Assembly (NCBI RefSeq): GCF_022436485.1
Contig: NZ_JAKUDO010000003.1
Location: 1 to 64,000 of the forward strand
Source of the DNA: Agrococcus sp. ARC_14
GTDB taxonomy: Bacteria > Actinomycetota > Actinomycetes > Actinomycetales > Microbacteriaceae
Direction: 5' to 3'
DNA: 64,000 nt
Shown here: positions 36,027 through 44,388 of the stretch, piece by piece
How the letters are laid out: every line of letters starts with the position of its first letter
Position numbering within the stretch: the stretch's first letter is position 1
Position numbers and translations under genes: made by a program
Notes under the pieces: generated by a model
What the model was told of the DNA's origin: nothing
What the model saw: the letters and a program-made list of their open reading frames with translations, nothing else
The model's database searches: none

Positions 36027-39000
36027 GTGCCCCCGACGGAAGCTCCGACATCGCCAGCGGGCATCGACCCGTGGGTGCTCGAGGCCGAGCGAACCGCGCA
36101 GTCGCCCGGCTTCCGCCGCCCGTCGTTCGGCCCGGTGCCGCGTGGCCGGATCTACCTGCTGGGCGTGCTCTCCGCACTGCGGGCCGTCGGGCTCGTGCTG
36201 GTCGCCGAGGCGGTCGCGCGCGGCATCGCGGCGCTGGCCGACGGCGACCTGACGCCTGAGACGACGCGGCTCGTCGTCGTCCTCGGCATCCTTGGAGCGC
36301 TGCTGCGCTCCGGAGGCGAGTGGGGCACCTCGGTCGTCGCACGCCGGGTCGCCACCGACGTGAAGCGCGGCATCCGCGGCAGGCTGTGGCGGCGCATCGC
36401 CGCCGGGGACGCGGCCGGGGGCGGCACGGCGGTGCTCGCCGCCGACGGGCTCGACGACCTCGACGACTACTACGTGCAGTCGCTGCCCGCCGTGATCGCG
36501 GCCGCCGTCGTGCCACTGCTCGTGGGGCTGCGGGTGCTGAGCGCCGACTGGCTCAGCGCCGTCATCATCGTACTGACCGTGCCGCTCATCCCCTTCTTCA
36601 TGGTGCTGATCGGCAAGCACACCCAGCAGCGCACCGATGCCGCGCTCGGCGCCCTCACCCGACTCGCCGACCACCTCGCGGAGCTCGCGCGGGGCCTGCC
36701 GGTGCTCGTGGGCCTTGGCCGCGTCGAGGAACAGGCGAAGGCGCTCGAGCAGCTGCAGCGCGGCTATCGCGAGCGCACGCAGGAGACGCTGCGCTGGGCC
36801 TTCCTCTCGGCGCTCGCGCTCGAGCTCATCGCCACCATCTCGGTGGCGATCGTCGCGGTCTTCCTCGGGCTGCGGCTGCTGCACGGCACGATGGAGCTCG
36901 AGCCGGCCCTGCTCGCACTGATCCTCGCGCCGGAGGCCTACTCGGCCATACGCCAGGTCGGCACCGCGTTCCACGCCTCGCAGGATGGCCTCTCCGCCCT
37001 CGACCGCTCGCAGGCGATGCTCGATCGCGCGGTGCCGGATGACGTGCGATCAACTCCCCCGCTGGCTGAGGTGCGCGCCGGCGAAGCCGGACCGGGGCCC
37101 GCGACGGGCCCCGGCGCTGGCGTCGCGGTGGAGGTCCGAAAGGACCTCCACCCTCAGCTCCAGCGCGCGCATCTCGAAGCCCCCGTCACGCGCCACATCC
37201 ACCTCCACGCGCTCTCCGTCCGCTACGCCGGCCGCGACGCCGCCACGCTCGACGACGTCACCGCCGAGCTCACGGGCATCGTCTCGATCGCCGGGCCCTC
37301 GGGAGCCGGCAAGTCGACGCTGCTGGCCGCGCTCACGGGCACCCTGCCAGGCGACGCCGAGGTCAGCGGGCGCATCACGGGGGTCGATGCGGATGCGGTC
37401 GGCTGGGCCCCGCAGGCACCTCGCGCGTTCGCGGGGACGCCGCGCGAGGAGCTCGCGCTCTATGGCGCTGACCCGCTGCCTGCGCTCGCGGAGCTCGGCC
37501 TGACGCACGTCGCCGACAGCGCGGTGCCGGAGCTCAGCCCCGGCGAGCAGCGGCGCCTCGCAGTCGCCCGGGCGCTCGCGCGCGTGGACGCGGGGTGGGG
37601 TCCGGATGGGCCGGGTGCCTCGAGCGAGACCGGGGCAGCCGGGGCCGCAGTCGTCCGGCTGCTCGTGCTCGACGAGCCCACCGCCCACCTCGACCGCGAC
37701 TCGGCGCAGCGCGTGCGCGCCGCGATCCTGCGCCGCGCGGATCGCGCCGTGATCGTGCTGGCGAGCCACGAGCCCGAGACGACCGCGCTCGCGACCGCGA
37801 CGATCACGGTCGGCGCCCTCACGCATCCGACCTCGACTGCCGCCGCCGCGCCATCCGCCGACACGGCCGCCGTGCCGGTCGCGGAGCCAGCCACCCCGCC
37901 GGTCGAGGAGCGCGCCGGCGCAGCCACCCCGCCGGTCGCCGAGCGCGCCGGCGCACCCCTCCCGCCGGTCGAGGAGCGCGCCGGCGCAGCCGGCTCGCGT
38001 CACGAGACCACCGCCACGGCCCCGCCCGTCGCACCCAGCCGCATCCGCCGCCTCACCGTGCGCTCCCTCATCCGCCCCCACCTGGCCAGCTGGGTCGGCG
38101 CCATCGCGCTCGCCGCGATCGCCGTCGCCATGGGCCTGGCGCTCACCGCGGTCTCGGGCTGGCTGATCGTGAGGGCGACGATCGAGGAGCACATCATGGT
38201 GCTCATGGTCGCCATCGTGGGCGTGCGAGCGTTCGGGATCTTCCGCTCCGTCGGACGCTACGCCGAGCGCCTGCTCACGCACCATGCGGCGTTCAAGGTC
38301 GTCGACGCCCTGCGCCTGCGGCTGTGGCGCTCGATCGCCGCGCGCGGTGCGGGCTCGCGCAGGCTGCTCGAGGGCGGTGCGCCGCTCGACTACCTCGTGA
38401 CGCTCGCCGACGACCTGCGCGACCAGCTGCCGCGCGTGCTGCCGCCGATCGGCGTCGGCATCCTGGTGATCGTCGGCGCCGTGGTCACGACCGCCTTCGT
38501 GGCGCCGCAGCTCACGCTGGCGGTTGCGGTGACGCTCGTCGTCGCGACCGCGCTCGCTGCCACCCTCGCGATCGTGTCGGAGCGCGGCGCTGCTGCCGCT
38601 CGCACGGCTGCGCGCTCGGACATCGTGCGCGGCACCGCAGCGCTGGCCGACTCGGCAGCCGACCTGCGAGGCAACGGGGTCGCCGGCGCCGCGCTCTCCC
38701 GCCTCGACGCCGCGGCCGAGCGTCTCGCGGCCGCCGAGCGTCGCGCCGCCTGGTCCGCGGGCCTCGGCACGGCGATCGTCACCGCTTCCGCCACGCTGCT
38801 CGCCGTGCTCGTGCCCGTGCTCGCGCCCGAGCTCGCCGCCGAGGGCGCAGCCGTCATGGCGCTGCTCTCGCTCGCGCTCATCGAGCCGCTCGCCGACCTG
38901 GTCGCCGGCGCCCACCGCGTGCCCGCGATGCGCTCGGTGCTGCGCAGCCTCGCGCCGGTGCTGCGCCCGGCACCGCAGCCCGTGTGGGGCGACGCGACCC

Positions 39001-39788
39001 CCGCATCCCCCATCAGCGCCGTCGAGCTCGACGGCGTCGCGGTGCGCTACCCCGGCGTCGACCGCCCGGCGGTCGCGGAGGTGTCGGGGCGAGCGGATGG
39101 CGGCAGCTGGCTCGTGCTCGACGGCCCCTCGGGCTCGGGCAAGTCGACGCTGCTCTCCGCGATCATGGGCGCGCTCCCCCTTGAGCGAGGCGCCATCTTC
39201 ACTCACCCCGCGCCTCACCCCGCGCCCGCCCCCGCCCCCGCGCCCCACCCCGCGCCCGCAGAGATGTGGCGATCGGCTGCTTCGGCCGCGTCTAAGGAGC
39301 AGATCGCCACAACTCTGTCGAGCGCATCGGTCGGCGTGCCCCTCACCGAGCTCGACGAGCGCGCGTGGAAGTCGCGCGTCGCCTGGTGCCCGCAGGACGC
39401 CTACGTGTTCGACTCGACGCTGCGCGGCAACCTGCTGCTCGCCCGCTCGCGGGCCGACGCCCCCGATGAGGCGACGTTGCGCGACGCGCTCGAGCAGGCG
39501 GGGCTCGGCACGCTGCTCGCCACGCTCGCCGACGGCCTCGACACCCGCGTCGGCGCCGGCGGCTCTGCACTCTCGGGCGGTGAGCGCCAGCGGCTCGCGG
39601 TCGCCCGTGCCCTGCTCACGCGCGCAGACCTCATCCTGCTCGACGAGCCGACCGCCCACCTCGACGCCCCCACCGCATCCGCCATGATGGCCGACGTGCG
39701 GGCCGCGACCGCCGATCGCGTGGTCGTGCTCGTCTCGCACCGCGCCGCAGACCGCCACTCGAGCGACACGGTCGTGCGCCTCGCCTGA
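36027..39788 (+). CDS. cydDC: CydD-CydC fused thiol/heme ABC exporter
   Basis: One 1253-residue chain joins CydD and CydC, normally two proteins, which export cysteine/glutathione-type thiols and are needed to assemble cytochrome bd. Half 1: membrane domain about 35-340, NBD with Walker A GPSGAGKST, signature LSPGEQRRLAVARAL, Walker B LLVLDEPTAHLD. Half 2: membrane domain about 675-960, Walker A GPSGSGKST, signature LSGGERQRLAVARAL, Walker B LILLDEPTAHLD. Start GTG with GGAGG. Palindromic repeat DNA is built in at 37061-37160 (before NBD1), 37901-38010 (between halves) and 39205-39316 (NBD2 after Walker A). cydAB follow after a divergent regulator pair. Confidence 0.92.
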   Translation: MPPTEAPTSPAGIDPWVLEAERTAQSPGFRRPSFGPVPRGRIYLLGVLSALRAVGLVLVAEAVARGIAALADGDLTPETTRLVVVLGILGALLRSGGEWGTSVVARRVATDVKRGIRGRLWRRIAAGDAAGGGTAVLAADGLDDLDDYYVQSLPAVIAAAVVPLLVGLRVLSADWLSAVIIVLTVPLIPFFMVLIGKHTQQRTDAALGALTRLADHLAELARGLPVLVGLGRVEEQAKALEQLQRGYRERTQETLRWAFLSALALELIATISVAIVAVFLGLRLLHGTMELEPALLALILAPEAYSAIRQVGTAFHASQDGLSALDRSQAMLDRAVPDDVRSTPPLAEVRAGEAGPGPATGPGAGVAVEVRKDLHPQLQRAHLEAPVTRHIHLHALSVRYAGRDAATLDDVTAELTGIVSIAGPSGAGKSTLLAALTGTLPGDAEVSGRITGVDADAVGWAPQAPRAFAGTPREELALYGADPLPALAELGLTHVADSAVPELSPGEQRRLAVARALARVDAGWGPDGPGASSETGAAGAAVVRLLVLDEPTAHLDRDSAQRVRAAILRRADRAVIVLASHEPETTALATATITVGALTHPTSTAAAAPSADTAAVPVAEPATPPVEERAGAATPPVAERAGAPLPPVEERAGAAGSRHETTATAPPVAPSRIRRLTVRSLIRPHLASWVGAIALAAIAVAMGLALTAVSGWLIVRATIEEHIMVLMVAIVGVRAFGIFRSVGRYAERLLTHHAAFKVVDALRLRLWRSIAARGAGSRRLLEGGAPLDYLVTLADDLRDQLPRVLPPIGVGILVIVGAVVTTAFVAPQLTLAVAVTLVVATALAATLAIVSERGAAAARTAARSDIVRGTAALADSAADLRGNGVAGAALSRLDAAAERLAAAERRAAWSAGLGTAIVTASATLLAVLVPVLAPELAAEGAAVMALLSLALIEPLADLVAGAHRVPAMRSVLRSLAPVLRPAPQPVWGDATPASPISAVELDGVAVRYPGVDRPAVAEVSGRADGGSWLVLDGPSGSGKSTLLSAIMGALPLERGAIFTHPAPHPAPAPAPAPHPAPAEMWRSAASAASKEQIATTLSSASVGVPLTELDERAWKSRVAWCPQDAYVFDSTLRGNLLLARSRADAPDEATLRDALEQAGLGTLLATLADGLDTRVGAGGSALSGGERQRLAVARALLTRADLILLDEPTAHLDAPTASAMMADVRAATADRVVVLVSHRAADRHSSDTVVRLA
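37061..37160. repeat. Palindromic repeat cluster inside cydDC, site 1
   Basis: A REP-like GCTGG-CTGAGGTGCGCGCCGGCG unit is followed by two perfect hairpins: CGGGGCCC/GGGCCCCG (37093-37113, 5-base loop) and GTGGAGGTCC/GGACCTCCAC (37128-37151, GAAA loop). It encodes a linker of about 33 residues between the CydD membrane and nucleotide-binding domains. Confidence 0.75.
37899..38010. repeat. REP-like triplet inside cydDC, site 2
   Basis: Units begin at 37901, 37934 and 37967, exactly 33 bases apart, encoding PPVEERAGAAT, PPVAERAGAPL and PPVEERAGAAG; the last unit ends with the full CGTCACGAGACC tail of the intergenic elements at 3208 and 3972. Confidence 0.82.
39205..39316. repeat. Pro-Ala repeat and 15-bp-arm palindrome inside cydDC, site 3
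   Basis: A CCCGCGCC-rich run encodes His/Pro/Ala repeats, then arms AGAGATGTGGCGATC (39260-39274) and GATCGCCACAACTCT (39302-39316) pair with one mismatch around 27 bases. The insert lies between Walker A and the Q-loop of the second NBD. Confidence 0.75.
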
Positions 39789-39822
39789 GCAGACCTCGCC
39801 CCGAGCAGCGAGCGCGAGCGCC

Positions 39823-40662
39823 CTACGCGACCAGCCGCTTGAAGCGGTCGCTCCCCCGCGTCGAGCCCGCCGGATCCGCATCCGCCCCGGGCACCCCACT
39901 GGCGCCCACTGCCAGGATCGCCCGCGCGAGCACCTCATCGCGCACCTCGCGCCGGGCGTGGTCGTCGGCGAGCATCTCGACGAGCGCGGCCACCTCGGCA
40001 TCCGCGAGCGCCGCGATCGGGAACCACGGCAGCGCAGAGCGCCAGGCACGGAACGCCAGCAGCAGGATGTCGTGCCGCTGCTCGACATGCGCCCGCTCGT
40101 GCGCGATGACGGCTACCAGCTCGTCGGCGTCGAGCCGGTCGAGCAGCCCCTGCGAGAGCACCGTCACCGAGCCCGCGCCGCGCGGCAGGCAGTAGGCGAC
40201 GGGCACCGCGTCGTCGAGCACGCGCGTGCGCGCGCGGGTCGGATGCGGTGCGGTGAGCATGTAGAGCAGGCCAAGGTGGCGTCGGCGCTGGCGGGTGACC
40301 TGCACGATCGTCACCGCCAGGTGCACGAGCAGGTAGGCCGCGAGCACCGCGGCGGGCACGAGCGCCACCAGGGGCTGGCCGGGCGCGATCGCGAGCCCGA
40401 TGAGTGCGAGCGCGCCGATCATCGACAGCCCGCCGGCGAGGCCCACGCCCTGCCACAGCAGCAGCGCGACGACCGGCGCGCGCATCGGCCATGCGGCGCG
40501 CGAGAGCCAGATCGGCACCGGCCACGCGAGCAGCACGGCGACGAGCCCGAGCATGACCGCCGCCCAGACGATCACGCCGTGCGGGATCACGAGCACGCCG
40601 CCGAGCTCGGTCGCGGCACGCCCGCCGACGGCCATCGCAGCAGCCACCGAGAGCACGCGCAC
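39823..40662 (-). CDS. M56-family membrane metallopeptidase (BlaR1/MecR1-like)
   Basis: The 279-residue product has about five hydrophobic segments and the zinc protease motif HERAH at 188-192 (VIAHERAHVEQRHD). It lacks the extracellular penicillin-binding sensor domain of BlaR1. Start GTG 40662 lies 9 bases after the BlaI stop, so the two are co-transcribed. The expected role is cleavage or control of the partner BlaI repressor, here possibly in response to a respiratory rather than a beta-lactam signal, given the flanking cyd genes. Confidence 0.87.
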   Translation of the reverse strand: MRVLSVAAAMAVGGRAATELGGVLVIPHGVIVWAAVMLGLVAVLLAWPVPIWLSRAAWPMRAPVVALLLWQGVGLAGGLSMIGALALIGLAIAPGQPLVALVPAAVLAAYLLVHLAVTIVQVTRQRRRHLGLLYMLTAPHPTRARTRVLDDAVPVAYCLPRGAGSVTVLSQGLLDRLDADELVAVIAHERAHVEQRHDILLLAFRAWRSALPWFPIAALADAEVAALVEMLADDHARREVRDEVLARAILAVGASGVPGADADPAGSTRGSDRFKRLVA

Positions 40663-40670
40663 GCCTGCGA

Positions 40671-41027
40671 TCAGCTCGCGCCGCGCAGCAGCTGGCGCAG
40701 GATCGCGGCATCCTCGTCCGAGACGCTGCCGACGAAGCGCTCGAGCACCGCAGAGCGATCCCGCGACTCCCCCAGCACCTCGTGCATGAGCTCGGCCACG
40801 TGGTCGGCGCGTGAGGCGACCGCCGCGTAGCGATAGGGGCGAACGGCACGGTCAGAGGCGACGAAGCCCTTCTTCTCGAGCCGCGAGAGCACCGTCAGCA
40901 GCGTCGTCGCCGCGAGCGTGCGCCCGGCCGCCTCGAGGGAGGCCTGCACGTCGTAGGCGGTCAGCGGCATCGGCGCATCCCAGACGGCATCCATCACCGT
41001 GCGCTCCAGCTCGCCCAGCGTGCTCAT
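40671..41027 (-). CDS. BlaI/MecI/CopY-family repressor
   Basis: The 118-residue winged-helix product starts MSTLGELERTVMDAVWD, then LTAYDVQASLEAAGRTLAATTLLTVLSRLEKKGFV (DNA-binding) and a C-terminal dimerisation region. AGGAGG is ideally placed before ATG 41027. It is divergent from cydA, with three matched 17-bp dyads between them, so it probably represses cydAB and itself. The downstream M56 protease would relieve repression. Confidence 0.93.
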   Translation of the reverse strand: MSTLGELERTVMDAVWDAPMPLTAYDVQASLEAAGRTLAATTLLTVLSRLEKKGFVASDRAVRPYRYAAVASRADHVAELMHEVLGESRDRSAVLERFVGSVSDEDAAILRQLLRGAS

Positions 41028-41118
41028 GCTCTGCCTCCTGCGCCCGTGCCGCGCCGAGCGCGACGGGACGGTTCCCGCGGGCGCGACTCGCCCATCCGTC
41101 ACCCGATCCTACCGCGCG

Positions 41119-41177
41119 TTCTACTGCGCGTCGAAGTTCTTCTATGCACTGTCGAACTAGTTCTACGTTGTGTAGAA
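41119..41177. promoter_or_regulatory. Three BlaI-type operators at 21-bp spacing upstream of cydA
   Basis: TTCTACTGCGCGTCGAA (41119), TTCTATGCACTGTCGAA (41140) and TTCTACGTTGTGTAGAA (41161) share the form TTCTAY-N5-GTMGAA. Starts are exactly 21 bases apart, so they lie on the same face of the helix. The third is a perfect dyad. Confidence 0.8.
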
Positions 41178-41233
41178 TTGCGACTGGCGGCCCCCACCGC
41201 CCGAAGCCCGCCCGAAGCCGCAAGGAGTCCCTC

Positions 41234-42868
41234 GTGGAAGCTCTCGACATCGCCAGATGGCAGTTCGGCATCACGACCGTCTACCACTTCTTGCTCGTGC
41301 CCCTCACGCTCGGGCTCGGCATGAGCATCGCCATCATGCAGTCGCTCTGGGTGCGCACGGGTGACGAGAAGTACCTGCGCATGGTCAAGTTCTGGGGCAA
41401 GCTCTACCTGATCAACTTCATCCTGGGCGTGGCAACGGGCCTCGTGCAGGAGTTCCAGTTCGGCATGGCCTGGAGCGAGTACTCCCGCTTCGTCGGCGAC
41501 GTCTTCGGCGCCCCGCTCGCGCTCGAGGGGCTGCTGGCGTTCTTCGCCGAGTCGACCTTCCTCGGCATCTGGATCTTCGGCTGGGGCCGGCTGCGCAAGG
41601 GCCTGCACCTCATGGCCCTCTGGTGCGCCGTGATCGGCTCGTGGTTCTCGGCCTACTTCATCATCGTCGCCAACTCGTGGATGCAGCACCCGGTCGGCGT
41701 CGAGCTCGTCGACGGCCGCCCGGTGATGATCGACATCTGGGCGGTGCTGACGAACAACACCGCCATCGCGGCCTTCACGCACACGATCTTCGGTGCGCTG
41801 ATCGTGGCCGGCATGTTCCTCATCGGCATCAGCTGGTACCACCTGTGGCGGCGGCGCCACGACGGCATCGACACCGTGGCGCCCATCCCCGCCGGCGAGC
41901 GCCGCACGGGACTCCTCGGACGACTGACGGATGCGCGCACGCGCGTCGTCGTCGGCGAGGCACCCAGCGTCGTCGGTCGCGACACGAAGGACCACAGCGT
42001 GTGGATCTGGTCGCTGCGCTTCGGCGCGGTGATGGCGATCGTCGCCTTCGGTGGCACGGCGCTCACGGGCGACTGGCAGGGCAAGCTCATGTACGAGCAG
42101 CAGCCCATGAAGATGGCCTCCGCGGAGGCCGCCTGCCACACCGGCTCGTCGTTCTCGATCCTCTCGCTCGGCGACCCCGGCAGCACCGACTGCAGCGAGG
42201 TCATCACGCTCATCGAGATCCCCGGGCTGCTGGGCTTCCTCGGCACGGGCGAGTGGGGCGCCGACATGCCCGGCATCTCCGACCTCGAGCCGCAGTACGT
42301 CGACCAGTACGGCGAGACGATCCCCGACGAGGCCATCTACGGCTCCTTCGCCGGCAGCGAGGTGCAGTACGTGCCGCCGATGTGGGTCACCTACTGGGGC
42401 TTCCGCCTCATGATCGGCCTGGGCGGCATCACCGCCTTCGGCGCGCTCGTGGCGCTGTGGCTCACCCGCAGCGGCACCGTGCCGCGGTCGCCGTGGATCA
42501 TGCGCCTCGCGATCCTCGGCATCCTCGCCCCCTTCGCCGGCAACATCGCCGGCTGGATCTTCACCGAGATCGGGCGGCAGCCGTTCGTCGTCGCGCCCAA
42601 CCCCGACCCATCCGGCATCGACGGCGTGTTCATGTTCACGGCCGCCGCCGTCTCCCCGGGCGTCACCGCGGGCGAGATGCTCTTCTCCGTCATCGCGCTC
42701 GCGAGCGTCTACGCCGCGCTCATGGTGGTCGAGCTGTTCCTGCTCGTGAAGTACGTGCGGGGCGGCGTCGCCAGCGCCATGCCGGAGCTCGATCCGCACC
42801 ACGGGAAGCACGACGACGACGCCGACCCCGGGGGCGGTCGCGACGACGTCCTCTCCTTCGCCTACTGA
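41234..42868 (+). CDS. cydA: Cytochrome bd oxidase subunit I
   Basis: The 544-residue product is the quinol-oxidising, heme-bearing subunit of cytochrome bd. Visible are His18 in VYHFLLVPL (heme ligand), the GAPLALEGLLAFFAESTF helix with the conserved Glu residues, the Q-loop start GDWQGKLMYEQQPMKMASAEA, and later helices with WGFRLMIGLGG (Met ligand region). Start GTG 41234 with AGGAG. A charged His/Asp-rich C-terminal tail is present. Followed by cydB after 59 bases. Confidence 0.97.
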   Translation: MEALDIARWQFGITTVYHFLLVPLTLGLGMSIAIMQSLWVRTGDEKYLRMVKFWGKLYLINFILGVATGLVQEFQFGMAWSEYSRFVGDVFGAPLALEGLLAFFAESTFLGIWIFGWGRLRKGLHLMALWCAVIGSWFSAYFIIVANSWMQHPVGVELVDGRPVMIDIWAVLTNNTAIAAFTHTIFGALIVAGMFLIGISWYHLWRRRHDGIDTVAPIPAGERRTGLLGRLTDARTRVVVGEAPSVVGRDTKDHSVWIWSLRFGAVMAIVAFGGTALTGDWQGKLMYEQQPMKMASAEAACHTGSSFSILSLGDPGSTDCSEVITLIEIPGLLGFLGTGEWGADMPGISDLEPQYVDQYGETIPDEAIYGSFAGSEVQYVPPMWVTYWGFRLMIGLGGITAFGALVALWLTRSGTVPRSPWIMRLAILGILAPFAGNIAGWIFTEIGRQPFVVAPNPDPSGIDGVFMFTAAAVSPGVTAGEMLFSVIALASVYAALMVVELFLLVKYVRGGVASAMPELDPHHGKHDDDADPGGGRDDVLSFAY

Positions 42869-42927
42869 CCCGCGCCATCTACTGACCCGCGCCACCCACC
42901 GCCCGCCGAGACTGCTCAGGAGCCATC

Positions 42928-43986
42928 ATGGAACCGCTCGCCATCACCTGGTTCGTCATCATCGCCGTGCTGTGGATCGGATTCATCCTGCTCGAGGGAT
43001 TCGACCTCGGCGTGGGGATGCGGATGCTGTTCGCGTCACGCGATGAGCGCGAGCGCCGCGTCATGCTCAACACCATCGGGCCTGTCTGGGACGGCAACGA
43101 GGTGTGGCTGATCACCGCGGGGGCCGGCACCTTCGCCGCCTTCCCGGAGTGGTACGCATCCCTCTTCTCCACCCTCTACCTGCCGCTCACGGTCACGCTG
43201 CTCGGCCTGATCATGCGCGCCGTCTCGATCGAGTGGCGCGGCAAGGTGCACACGGCGCGCTGGCGAGCGGTGTGGACGGCGGGCATCGGGCTCGGCTCGC
43301 TCGTCGCCGCCTTCTGCATCGGCGCGATGCTCGCGCTCACCTCGCTCGGCCTGCCCATCGACGGCAACGGCGACCGCGTCGGCGGGCCCTTCGTCTGGCT
43401 CGGCGCGCCCGCGATCCTCGGCGGGCTCGCGGTGGTCGGCTTCTCGCTCGCGCACTCGGCGACCTTCCTGGCGCTGAAGGCCGACGGACCGGTGCGCGAG
43501 CGCTCGGCGAGGTTCGCCGCGACGTGGGCGCCGCTCTGGCTCGTGCCCGCGGCGGCCTGGGCGCTCTGGGTGCAGCTCGAGCACGGCGGCAATGCGCTGT
43601 CGTGGACGCTCGTCGGGCTGGCCGTCGTGGCCGCCGCGTTCGGCTGGCTGCAGGCGCGTCGCCGCAAGGGGGGCCTCGCGTTCACCGGCTACGCGGCCTT
43701 CGGCCTGTTCGGCGTCGCCGCGATCTTCGCGGGGCTCTTCCCGCGCGTGCTGCCCTCGACCCTCGACCCCGCGTTCGACCTCACCCTCTCGAACGCCTCG
43801 AGCAGCCCCTACACGCTCGGCGTCATGACGGTGATCACGGCCATCAGCCTGCCGGTCATCCTCGGCTACCAGGCGTGGAGCTACTGGGTCTTCCGCAAGC
43901 GCGTCACGCCCGGCATGATCCCCGACGCGCACATCGTGCTGCCGGCGATCCTGCGCGACAAGGATGCGACGGCGCCGCGCTCCTGA
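42928..43986 (+). CDS. cydB: Cytochrome bd oxidase subunit II
   Basis: The 352-residue product has nine or so membrane helices and family blocks LLEGFDLGVGM, PVWDGNEVWLITAGAGTFAAFPEWYA and FRGK-type WRGKVHTARW. It partners CydA in the bd oxidase, giving oxygen reduction at low oxygen. AGGAG precedes ATG 42928. End of the cydAB operon. Confidence 0.97.
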   Translation: MEPLAITWFVIIAVLWIGFILLEGFDLGVGMRMLFASRDERERRVMLNTIGPVWDGNEVWLITAGAGTFAAFPEWYASLFSTLYLPLTVTLLGLIMRAVSIEWRGKVHTARWRAVWTAGIGLGSLVAAFCIGAMLALTSLGLPIDGNGDRVGGPFVWLGAPAILGGLAVVGFSLAHSATFLALKADGPVRERSARFAATWAPLWLVPAAAWALWVQLEHGGNALSWTLVGLAVVAAAFGWLQARRRKGGLAFTGYAAFGLFGVAAIFAGLFPRVLPSTLDPAFDLTLSNASSSPYTLGVMTVITAISLPVILGYQAWSYWVFRKRVTPGMIPDAHIVLPAILRDKDATAPRS

Positions 43987-44085
43987 GCCGGGGCAGAAGT
44001 ACCCATAGGCGCCGCATCACCCCCGACCTAGCCTGGCGCTGCGATCGGCATCGACCGCACCGCACAGACCCCCTTGGGAGCACTC

Positions 44086-44388
44086 GTGAGCGACGCAGAT
44101 CCGACCGCTACATCCATGCCGACGCCAGCCCCAGGCACCGGCCCGTCGCGGCGCACCGTGCTGCTCGGCGCGGCGGGGGCAGCCGCAACGGCGCTCATCG
44201 CTGACGTCTCCGGCCTCGCCCAGGGCATCACCGGCGGCGGCGCGCCCGCACAGGCTGCAGGCCAGCCGGTCGAGCCACGCCACGGCGCCGGCGAGTGGAC
44301 CGAGGAGCCAGAGCAGTCCGGCCTCAGCCAGTCCTCGACGGCCGTCATCGGCGACATCGCCGCCCTGCCGCTGGACCGGAGCCTCTGA
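44086..44388 (+). CDS. Short Tat-signal ORF coupled to a CHAP hydrolase
   Basis: The 100-residue product starts at GTG 44086 (GGGAG upstream) and has a twin-arginine signal: PSRRTVLLGAAGAAATALIADVSG. The remainder is short and low-complexity and ends in LPLDRSL. Its stop overlaps the next start as TGATG, one base shared. It looks like the export leader that the downstream CHAP protein lacks, so this may be a split gene, a -1 frameshift product, or a real small exported protein. Confidence 0.6.
   Translation: MSDADPTATSMPTPAPGTGPSRRTVLLGAAGAAATALIADVSGLAQGITGGGAPAQAAGQPVEPRHGAGEWTEEPEQSGLSQSSTAVIGDIAALPLDRSL

Noticed and set aside
37050..40088. 1012-codon open frame antisense to cydDC
   Set aside because: Antisense shadow of a strongly supported ABC transporter and of the BlaI/M56 region.
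40671..41102. Upstream ATG (41102) for the BlaI gene
   Set aside because: The ATG at 41027 has an ideal AGGAGG and aligns with the family; the extension has Arg-rich non-family residues.
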